Below are positions 57,805 through 64,000 of a stretch of DNA of 64,000 nucleotides, piece by piece. A model generated the notes under the pieces. The model was given only the letters and a program-made list of their open reading frames with translations. It was not told where the DNA came from and searched no databases. The translations under genes were made by a program, and so were the position numbers. Source of the stretch: Streptomyces rimosus (GTDB lineage: Bacteria; Actinomycetota; Actinomycetes; Streptomycetales; Streptomycetaceae); the NCBI RefSeq assembly GCF_008704655.1, contig NZ_CP023688.1, positions 5,191,001 through 5,255,000 of the forward strand, written 5' to 3'. Within the stretch, counting starts at the first letter, position 1. The number at the start of each line of letters is the position of its first letter.

Positions 57805-58724
57805 CAGGGCCTGCCCTTCGGGTGGGCGAGCGGGGGACGGGGGCCGCGCGCGGAGCGGGCGGAGAGGCGGGTGACGCAGAAGGACAGCAGCGCGGCGGCG
57901 AGGGCGAGCAGGACGGACGAGGCGGCCGCGAGGCCGTAGTCGTTGCGGGCGAAGGCGGCGGTGTAGGCGTACATGTTCGGCGTCCAGGAGGAGGTGACGG
58001 CGGAGCCGGAGCCCTGGTTGAGGATCAGCGGCTCGGTGAAGAGCTGGAGAGAGCCGATGACGGTGAAGAGGGCGACCATGACGAGCGAGGAGCGGATGAG
58101 GGGGAGCTTGACGGCGGTCGCGACGCGCCAGGCGCCCGCGCCGTCCACGGTCGCCGCCTCGATCACCGAGCGGTCGATGGCCTGGAGGGCGGCGTAGAAG
58201 ATGACCATGTTGTAGCCGAGCCACTCCCACAGCGCGATGTTGACGACGGAGGGCAGCGCGCCGGAGGGGGACAGGAAGTCGAAGCCGAGGCCGCCGGACT
58301 CCATCGCGGCCACGACCGGGCTGAGTTGGGGCGTGTAGAGGTAGACCCAGATCAGGGCGGCGATGATGCCGGGCACGGCGTGCGGCAGGAACAGGGCGAG
58401 CTGGAAGAAGCGCCGGGCGCGGGCGAGGGCGGAGTCGAGCAGCAGGGCGAGCGTCAGCGCGCCGGCCAGCAGAAGGGGGAGGTAGAGGGCGCAGTAGCCG
58501 AGGAGGACGAGGAAGCCGTCGCGGAAGGCGTGGTCGCCGAGCGCCGCCGCGTAGTTGCCGAGTCCGCTGAAGACCGTGTGGGTACCGCCGAAGCCGAGGC
58601 CGGACTGCTGCTCGGTGAAGAGGCTGAGCCGGACCGCGTAACCGATCGGGATGACCATGACCACGGTGAACAGGGCGAAGAAGGGGGTGAGCAGAACGGC
58701 CGCGGCGCGCGCTTTGGCGCTCAC
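57804..58724 (-). CDS. Carbohydrate ABC transporter permease (MalF type)
   Basis: First permease subunit, 306 residues from GTG 58724 (SAKARAAAVLLTPFFALFTV). Six membrane segments; the EAA loop is VIEAATVDGAGAWRVATAVKLP. The start overlaps the stop of the binding-protein gene by four bases (GTGA), indicating coupled translation. Forms the membrane channel with the second permease. Confidence 0.95.
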   Translation of the reverse strand: MSAKARAAAVLLTPFFALFTVVMVIPIGYAVRLSLFTEQQSGLGFGGTHTVFSGLGNYAAALGDHAFRDGFLVLLGYCALYLPLLLAGALTLALLLDSALARARRFFQLALFLPHAVPGIIAALIWVYLYTPQLSPVVAAMESGGLGFDFLSPSGALPSVVNIALWEWLGYNMVIFYAALQAIDRSVIEAATVDGAGAWRVATAVKLPLIRSSLVMVALFTVIGSLQLFTEPLILNQGSGSAVTSSWTPNMYAYTAAFARNDYGLAAASSVLLALAAALLSFCVTRLSARSARGPRPPLAHPKGRP

Positions 58725-60034
58725 CGGCCCATGACCTTCAGGCCGCGCTTCCTCAGCTCGCGCACCGTCGCGTCGCTCCCGGCGCGTACGGCGTCGGCCA
58801 GCGAGCCCGCGCCGCCCGCCGCCCTGCCGAACTCGTCCTTCAGCGTGGTGTTGGTGGTGCTGGTGGCCGGGCCCCAGCCCCAGTTCTCGTTGACCGAGGC
58901 GGCGGCCGCGTCGAAGAGGGCGTAGACGTCCTGGCCGCCGTAGTAGCGGGTGTCGAAGGCCCGCTTGGCGACCGGGCGCAGGGCCGTGGCGGCCGGGTAG
59001 GCGCTGGACTCGCCGGAGGCGACCCGGGCCCGGACGGCCTCGGGCGCGGTGGACATCCAGGCCGCGAACCGCACCGCGGCCTCGGCGTGCCGGCTGCTCT
59101 TGGTCACGGCCGTCGTCGAGCCGCCGAGCATGCCGCTGGCGGGTCTGCCGTCCCAGGTCGGCACGGGCGCCGCCGCCCACTTGCCGCTCTGGTCCGGCAG
59201 CGTGCCCTTCAGCACGCCCGCGCCCCAGGAGGCGCCGAGGTAGCCGACGGTGCCGCCGCCGCGGAGCGAGTTGGTCCATCCGGGGCTGAAGGAGACATGG
59301 GTGTGGACGAGGCCGTCCTTGAGGAGGCCCTGCCAGTAGGCGGTGACCTTCCTGGTCGCCGGGCCGGTGGTGTCGAGCTTCCAGGAGTCGCCCTGGGTGG
59401 CGAACCAGCGGGCGCCCGCCTGCCAGGCCATCGCCTCGAAGGTGGTCGGGTCGTCGGGGAAGAACGTCCCGATGCGGGCCTTCGGGTCGGCCTTCCTGGC
59501 GGCGGCCGCGGCGGTGCGGAAGTCGTCCCACGTACGCGGCACTTCGATCTTGTGCCGGGTGAAGAAGTCCTTGCGGTAGTAGTAGACCTGCGGCGCGGCG
59601 TCGAAGGGAACGGCCCAGTTCCGGCCGCCGAGGGTGGTCAGCCGGACGGCCTGCGGCAGCAGCTTTTCCTTCAGCTCCGGCGTCACATACGGGGTGATGT
59701 CCTTGATGGCGCCCTGGCTGACGAACTCCGGGAGCGTCGGGTACTCGACGCTGACCAGGTCGGGCGCGTTGCCCGCCTTGACCGCGTTCGAGATCTTGGC
59801 GTAGCCGCCCGCGGTGCCCGAGGGAATCTCCTCGAACCGTACCTTCGTGTCCCGGTGCGCGGCGTTGAACGCGTCCACGGCCTGCTTGGTGCCCTTGGTC
59901 CAGCCCCAGTACGTGAGGGTCACGGGGCCTTCGCTCCCGGCGGCACCGCCGCCGCAGGCCGGCAGCAGGATCAGGGCGGTGAGGCCGCCGGCCAGCGCGA
60001 GAGTGGTCCGTCTTCTGCTCCAACTGGTGCTCAT
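58721..60034 (-). CDS. Extracellular sugar-binding lipoprotein (ABC importer)
   Basis: Solute-binding protein of family 1, 437 residues from ATG 60034, with AGGAG eight bases upstream. The signal peptide has twin Arg (SRRRTTLALAGGLTALIL) and a lipobox LPAC, so the mature Cys is lipidated. It begins VTLTYWGWTKGTKQAVDAFN, typical of sugar-binding proteins. NENWGWGPATSTTN lies near the end of the binding cleft. It captures the sugar for the two permeases that follow. Substrate unknown; the DUF2264 neighbour suggests a polysaccharide-derived sugar. Confidence 0.95.
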   Translation of the reverse strand: MSTSWSRRRTTLALAGGLTALILLPACGGGAAGSEGPVTLTYWGWTKGTKQAVDAFNAAHRDTKVRFEEIPSGTAGGYAKISNAVKAGNAPDLVSVEYPTLPEFVSQGAIKDITPYVTPELKEKLLPQAVRLTTLGGRNWAVPFDAAPQVYYYRKDFFTRHKIEVPRTWDDFRTAAAAARKADPKARIGTFFPDDPTTFEAMAWQAGARWFATQGDSWKLDTTGPATRKVTAYWQGLLKDGLVHTHVSFSPGWTNSLRGGGTVGYLGASWGAGVLKGTLPDQSGKWAAAPVPTWDGRPASGMLGGSTTAVTKSSRHAEAAVRFAAWMSTAPEAVRARVASGESSAYPAATALRPVAKRAFDTRYYGGQDVYALFDAAAASVNENWGWGPATSTTNTTLKDEFGRAAGGAGSLADAVRAGSDATVRELRKRGLKVMGR

Positions 60035-60092
60035 GGCGCGGCTCCTGAGCGGGTGAAGGGGCGCGGCGCGAGGGGGATGGCCGCGATCCGCG

Positions 60093-60121
60093 ATCCTTGG
60101 GCCGGGTCTGAGCGAAGTCAA
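60093..60121 (-). promoter_or_regulatory. Promoter of the sugar-uptake operon
   Basis: On the minus strand TTGACT (60116-60121) and AAGGAT (60093-60098) have ideal 17-base spacing. The leader to the binding-protein gene is about 50 bases. Confidence 0.65.
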
Positions 60122-60137
60122 GAGCGAAAGATTGATT

Positions 60138-60144
60138 GATCGAA
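60138..60144. promoter_or_regulatory. TTCGATC-type operator near the uptake promoter
   Basis: GATCGAA on the plus strand (TTCGATC on the minus strand), just upstream of the -35 box and embedded in ATTGATTGATCGAAAAAAG. It is the same heptamer found three times before the DUF2264 gene. Confidence 0.5.
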
Positions 60145-60184
60145 AAAAGAACAGGATGGGGGAGGCTGGTGCGGCGTACGGGGG

Positions 60185-61363
60185 TCAGGCCCCGCCCGCA
60201 CCCGCCCCGCACGACGCCCGTACCCGCAGCGCGGGGAGCAGCGCCAGATGCCGCCGCGGCGCGGGCTCCCCGACGGCGCCCCCGTCCTCGGTCCTGTGGG
60301 AGTCCCCGCCCACAGCAACCCCGCCGGCACCCGTGTCGGCGCCCCCACCCCCGTCCCCCCACTCCCGCAACCGCTCCACCAGCAGCCGCGCCGCCTGCCG
60401 TCCCACCTCGCGCTTGGGCGGCGCCACCGCCGTCAGCGGTGTGTCCGCCAGGGCCGCCACCTCGTCGTCGTACGCGACCAGGGCCAGGTCGTCCGGCACC
60501 CTTACGCCCAGCTCGGCCAGCCGCTGCACCATCTGGATCGCGTCCACGTCGTTGTGCACCAGCGCCGCCGTCGCCTCCCCGGAGGCCACCGCCGCGTGCA
60601 GTTCCCGTACGGCCCGCTCGAATCCCGCCGGGTCCGTTTCGGCCGGTACGGACTCGATCACCGGCCGCGGCCCCGGCACGTCGAGGGCGCGCAGCGCCGC
60701 CGCGTACCCCTCGCGCACGGCGATCGCCGTCGGGCTGTCGGCGCGGGCCACCAACAGCGGCACCCCGTGCCCCTGCTCCGTAAGGTGACGCAGCGCCAGC
60801 AGCACGCCGTGGCCGTGGTCCGAACACACCCGGTCCAGCCCGGCCAGCGGCCCGTCCGGCGGCACGTTCCGCTCCAACAGCACCACGGGTACGGGCAGTT
60901 CGGCCACCCAACCGCCGTGTTCGACCGGGTCTCCGGGTCCTCGCCAGCCCGGCGCCACGAGCAGCCCTTCCGCCCCGGCCGCGAGCAGTCCCTCGGCGCG
61001 CGCCGGGTCCTCCTCGGGGCGGTAGTCCGAGATCCGCAGCACGAGCCGCGCCCCGGCGCGCGCCGCGGCCTCGTGGGCGCCCCGGATCACATCGGCGAAG
61101 TAGTACGTGGCCGAGGGCGCCAGCAGCCCCAGCACGCGCCCTTCGCCAACGGGCGCGCGCCCCCGGACGCCCCGCTCCCGGGGCCAGGACACCGCCCCGT
61201 GCACCCGGTCCAGCAGCCCCTTCCCGGCCAGCGCCTCGACATCGCGCCGTACGGTGACGGGTGAGACGCCGAGCTGGTCGGCCAGGTCGGTGACGCGGGC
61301 CGAGCCGCGTTGCCGTACCAGGGCCAGCAGACGGTCATGACGTTGCACAGCACGCTCGCGCAC
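60185..61363 (-). CDS. Transcriptional regulator, DeoR-type HTH with LacI-type sensor
   Basis: Probable sugar-responsive repressor of 392 residues from GTG 61363, with GAGGGGG as ribosome site. The N-terminal DeoR helix-turn-helix is residues about 5-55: RHDRLLALVRQRGSARVTDL, then GVSPVTVRRDVEALAGKGLL. From about 75 a LacI/periplasmic-binding fold follows: VLGLLAPSATYYFADVIRGA and AALVHNDVDAIQMVQRLAELG. It sits between the uptake operon and the divergent DUF2264 gene. The repeated TTCGATC motif at both promoters is its likely operator. Confidence 0.9.
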   Translation of the reverse strand: MRERAVQRHDRLLALVRQRGSARVTDLADQLGVSPVTVRRDVEALAGKGLLDRVHGAVSWPRERGVRGRAPVGEGRVLGLLAPSATYYFADVIRGAHEAAARAGARLVLRISDYRPEEDPARAEGLLAAGAEGLLVAPGWRGPGDPVEHGGWVAELPVPVVLLERNVPPDGPLAGLDRVCSDHGHGVLLALRHLTEQGHGVPLLVARADSPTAIAVREGYAAALRALDVPGPRPVIESVPAETDPAGFERAVRELHAAVASGEATAALVHNDVDAIQMVQRLAELGVRVPDDLALVAYDDEVAALADTPLTAVAPPKREVGRQAARLLVERLREWGDGGGGADTGAGGVAVGGDSHRTEDGGAVGEPAPRRHLALLPALRVRASCGAGAGGA

Positions 61364-61430
61364 GGCGGCAGCCCCCTCGCGGTGTGGTGGACCGGTGACG
61401 GCGGGCCCCCGGACCCGTCTTCTCCGCATC

Positions 61431-61490
61431 CGGACACGCACCCGGACGCGCCCTTGGACACGCACCCGGACGCGCATCCGGCCCGCGCCC
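61431..61490. repeat. 24-base tandem repeat (about 2.5 copies)
   Basis: CGGACACGCACC followed by CGGACGCGCCCT, then TGGACACGCACC and CGGACGCGCATC, then a partial unit. It is a GC-rich minisatellite in the divergent spacer between the regulator and DUF2264 genes; it may vary in copy number between strains. Confidence 0.75.
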
Positions 61491-61534
61491 GGACACCCCT
61501 CCGGCCCGGATGGAGACGCACCCTAGTCCAGGGT

Positions 61535-61587
61535 GATCGAACGGCACAGGAACCGGTCATTCGATCGGATTCCCTTGACCTTCGATC
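61535..61587. promoter_or_regulatory. Three TTCGATC/GATCGAA operator sites upstream of DUF2264
   Basis: GATCGAA at 61535-61541 and TTCGATC at 61560-61566 form an inverted pair. A further TTCGATC at 61581-61587 is 21 bases (two helical turns) from the second and falls between the -35 and -10 boxes, where a bound regulator would block polymerase. Confidence 0.6.
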
Positions 61588-61603
61588 GCCGCGAGCCGAG
61601 GAT
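61575..61603 (+). promoter_or_regulatory. Promoter of the DUF2264 gene
   Basis: TTGACC (61575-61580) and GAGGAT (61598-61603) with 17-base spacing; the spacer begins with a TTCGATC operator. Confidence 0.6.
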
Positions 61604-61635
61604 TTCCAGGGTCGTCGACCGCAAGGAAAGCGCCC

Positions 61636-63576
61636 ATGACCGTGCCGTCCTTACCGCACCCCACCGGCCGCGAGGCCATGCCCCTGCCGCCCGAGGACCG
61701 CGAGCTCAGCCCGTACACCGGCTGGACCCGCGCGCACTGGGAAACCACGGCGGACCACCTCCTCCAGGCGGTGGTCCCGCACGCCTCGCCCCGCAACGGG
61801 CTCATCAACCTCCCCGGCGTCCGCCCGAGTTGGTCCGGGCCGCGCTCCGACGGCCTCGAAGGCTACGCCCGTACGTTCCTGGCGGCGGCCTTCCGGGTGG
61901 CCGGCAGCCGCGGCGAGGACCCGCACGGCCTGCTGACCCGCTACGCCGAAGGGCTCGCCGCGGGCACCGAGCACCCGGTCGACGAGCCGGGCCTCGACGC
62001 GCACCCCGACGCCTGGCCGCTGATTCCCGGCACCCGCCAGGCCATCGTCGAATCCGCCTCCGTCGCCCTGGGCCTGCGCCTGACCCGCCCCTGGCTGTGG
62101 GACACCCTGGACGAGGAGGTGCGCACCCGCGCCGTCGACTGGCTGCTGCCCGCCCTCGACCCACCGCCCATCGACAACAACTGGTGGCTCTTCGGCCTGA
62201 CCGTCGGCGGCTTCCTCCTGGACGCGGGCGTCGAGACGGAGCGCGCGCAGGCGTCCGTCGACCGCGCGCTGGAGCGCATCGAAGAGTGGTACCGCGGCGA
62301 GGGGTGGTACAGCGACGGCCCCAACCAGTCCTTCGACCACTACAACGGCTGGGCGCTGCACTTCTATCCCGTTCTGCACGCCCACCTTTCCGGCGACCGC
62401 GCCCTGCTCGGCACGTACGGCGAGCGGCTGAGCGCCCATCTCGACGGCTACCGCCGCATGTTCGACGCCAACGGCGCCCCGATGCCGTTCGGCCGCTCGC
62501 TCACCTACCGCTTCGCCACCCTCGCCGCCCCCTGGCTCGGCGCGCTCACCGGCCACACCCCGCTCAGCCCCGGCGCCACCCGCCGGCTGACCTCGGGCAC
62601 CCTGCGGCACTTCCTCGACCGGGGCGCGGTGACGGCCGAGGGGCTGCTGCCGCTCGGCTGGTACGGCCCGTACGCGCCCATGCTGCAGGGCTACTCGGGG
62701 CCCGCCTCCCCGTACTGGGCGTCCAAGGGCCTGGCCGGTCTGCTGCTGCCGGACGGCCACCCGGTGTGGACGGAGACCGAGGAGCCGCTGCCCGCCGAGA
62801 CCGCGGACGCCGTCACCACGCTGCGCGCGCCGGGCCTGCTCGTACAGTCCACCGTGGCGGACGGGCTGGTCAGGCTGCACAACCACGGCAGCGCCTCGGT
62901 CTTCGGACCGGCCGACCCGAACTACGCGCGGTTCGCCTACTCGACGCGTACGGGCCCTTCGGCCGCCGAGGACGCCCCGGCCGTCATGGACACCGCCGCG
63001 AACCCCGGCTCGGACACCACCGCGAACCCGACCCCGGACAACCACTTCGCCCTGCTCGTGGACGACGTGCCCACCGGCCGCGGCACCGTGCGGGCGCTCG
63101 GCGCCGGCCCCGGCTGGGCGGCCTCCGCGCACGTCCCGTGCCGCGCGGACGGTTCCGACATCGCCGGTGTACGGGTCGTGTCCGCGACCCTGGCGCACGG
63201 CCGCGCCGAGGTGCGCGCCCACCTGGTCACCGGGGCCGCGCCCGGCACCCCCGTACGCCAGACCGGCTGGGCCGTCACGGAGGACGGGCCGACCGCCCAG
63301 CTCCACCCCGTACAGGGCTTCGACGCGGACGCGCGGACCGTACGGACGGGCAGTACGCCCTTCGGGGAGCACACCCGCACCGCCTGCCTCGACGGCACGG
63401 TGCCCGACGCTCCCGACGGCGCCCTGTTCGTCTCGCTCGCCTCGCTCACCGCCGAGGCGGCGCCGGGACCCGTGCACAAACTGGCCGAGGTACGGGTCAC
63501 CGACCGCCACACCCTCCACGTGACCTGGGAGGACGGCTCCGGCAGCACTCTGTCGCTCGACTCGCTCGACGGCTGA
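61636..63576 (+). CDS. DUF2264 domain protein (putative polysaccharide-degradation enzyme)
   Basis: Cytosolic protein of 646 residues with no signal peptide. The N-terminal 400 residues carry the DUF2264 pattern (WTRAHWETTADHLLQAV, NNWWLFGLTVGGFLLDAG, GWYSDGPNQSFDHYNGWALH, PFGRSLTYRFA), which fits an alpha/alpha-barrel like those of unsaturated-uronyl hydrolases. The C-terminal part is beta-rich. ATG 61636 follows AAGGAAAG; another ATG at 61678 is possible. The shared operator motif links it to the uptake operon, so it probably acts on the imported oligosaccharide. The activity itself is inference. Confidence 0.87.
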   Translation: MTVPSLPHPTGREAMPLPPEDRELSPYTGWTRAHWETTADHLLQAVVPHASPRNGLINLPGVRPSWSGPRSDGLEGYARTFLAAAFRVAGSRGEDPHGLLTRYAEGLAAGTEHPVDEPGLDAHPDAWPLIPGTRQAIVESASVALGLRLTRPWLWDTLDEEVRTRAVDWLLPALDPPPIDNNWWLFGLTVGGFLLDAGVETERAQASVDRALERIEEWYRGEGWYSDGPNQSFDHYNGWALHFYPVLHAHLSGDRALLGTYGERLSAHLDGYRRMFDANGAPMPFGRSLTYRFATLAAPWLGALTGHTPLSPGATRRLTSGTLRHFLDRGAVTAEGLLPLGWYGPYAPMLQGYSGPASPYWASKGLAGLLLPDGHPVWTETEEPLPAETADAVTTLRAPGLLVQSTVADGLVRLHNHGSASVFGPADPNYARFAYSTRTGPSAAEDAPAVMDTAANPGSDTTANPTPDNHFALLVDDVPTGRGTVRALGAGPGWAASAHVPCRADGSDIAGVRVVSATLAHGRAEVRAHLVTGAAPGTPVRQTGWAVTEDGPTAQLHPVQGFDADARTVRTGSTPFGEHTRTACLDGTVPDAPDGALFVSLASLTAEAAPGPVHKLAEVRVTDRHTLHVTWEDGSGSTLSLDSLDG

Positions 63577-63594
63577 CGGGGCATCAGGCAGCGC

Positions 63595-63625
63595 ACGGGC
63601 CGCGGGCACCTCGCCCGCGGCCCGT
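63595..63625. terminator. Bidirectional terminator between DUF2264 and SDR genes
   Basis: The arms ACGGGCCGCGGGC (63595-63607) and GCCCGCGGCCCGT (63613-63625) pair perfectly over 13 bases with a five-base loop, between two converging genes. Confidence 0.8.
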
Positions 63626-63651
63626 ACCGCAACGTTTCACCGCTCCCCGCC

Positions 63652-64000
63652 TCACTGCGGGCCGTACTTGCGCCCCGTCTTCGACGTGATCCCGCCGAGG
63701 AGGTTGCGCGGCGCCAGCTTCGCCACGCCCATCAGCGCCTTGTAGCGCGGGTCCGGGACGGACAGCGACTTGCCGCGCGCCAGGTCCTTCATCGCCGCGT
63801 CCACCAGCTTGTCGGCGTCCAGCCACATCCAGTCGGGAATGTTGTCCGTCCCCATCCCGGCCCGCTCGTGGAACTCGGTCCGTACGAAGCCGGGGCACAG
63901 CGCCATCAGCCGTACGTTGCTGCCCGCCAGGTCGCGCGCCACGCCCTGGGTGAACTGCACGACCCACGCCTTGCTCGCGCCGTACGTGCCGCGCGGCACG
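63652..64000 (-). CDS. Short-chain dehydrogenase/reductase, C-terminal part
   Basis: The frame runs off the right edge; only the last 116 codons are present. It starts within the catalytic site, YGASKAWVVQFTQGVA, which holds the YxxxK pair of SDR enzymes, followed by VRLMALCPGFVRTEFHERAG (the CPGxVxT strand). The NAD(P)-binding N-terminus with TGxxxGxG lies outside. The substrate cannot be inferred. It is convergent with the DUF2264 gene. Confidence 0.9.
   Translation of the reverse strand, partial: VPRGTYGASKAWVVQFTQGVARDLAGSNVRLMALCPGFVRTEFHERAGMGTDNIPDWMWLDADKLVDAAMKDLARGKSLSVPDPRYKALMGVAKLAPRNLLGGITSKTGRKYGPQ

Overview
This window is chromosomal DNA from a high-GC actinomycete, almost certainly a Streptomyces. 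It has strongly GC-biased third codon positions and many GTG starts. The long ribosomal-protein superoperon has no rpsD between rpsK and rpoA. groES/groL carry CIRCE operators, GroEL and TsaD end in His-rich tails, and a typical Streptomyces interspersed repeat is present. No rRNA, tRNA or CRISPR array was recognised.

Layout. (1) 1-3.3 kb: the 3' end of fusA, then tuf and panD. (2) 3.3-8.5 kb: an accessory stretch between tuf and rpsJ with an HTH protein, a two-domain P-loop kinase/nucleotidyltransferase-like protein, a small HicA-like protein and a second HTH protein. (3) 9-25.5 kb: the S10-spc-alpha ribosomal-protein array, rpsJ to rplQ, including secY, adk, map, infA and rpoA. Several structured gaps and terminator hairpins divide it into transcription units. 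(4) 25.5-32.9 kb: truA, a membrane-anchored protein, an ABC-F ATPase, a GT87-like membrane protein, rplM-rpsI and glmM. (5) 33-45.7 kb: a MITE-like element abutting a DUF389 gene, then coaA, glmS, acpS, nnr, alr, an alpha/beta hydrolase and the tRNA t6A genes tsaE, tsaB, rimI and tsaD. A degenerate L,D-transpeptidase-like gene sits among them. (6) 45.7-52.8 kb: small unknown genes, then a minus-strand run of response regulator, sensor kinase, LytR-CpsA-Psr protein, FtsW/RodA-like protein and methyltransferase. (7) 52.8-55.7 kb: a non-coding region with a long inverted repeat, then groES-groL behind two CIRCE sites. (8) 55.8-63.6 kb: a carbohydrate ABC-uptake cluster with a DeoR/LacI-hybrid regulator, a hydroxyacid dehydrogenase and a DUF2264 protein, linked by a recurring TTCGATC motif. 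(9) The right edge holds a truncated short-chain dehydrogenase.

How it works together. Most of the window is essential information-processing and envelope-precursor machinery: translation, protein secretion, N-terminal Met removal, UDP-GlcNAc and D-Ala supply, CoA and acyl-carrier-protein activation, and t6A tRNA modification. The best candidates for undescribed biology are the 4.3-8.5 kb accessory stretch, the MITE-like insertion that supplies a stop codon, the long inverted repeat upstream of groES, the series of apparently leaderless promoters, and the TTCGATC sugar regulon. All functional names come from reading protein motifs; no database search was run.
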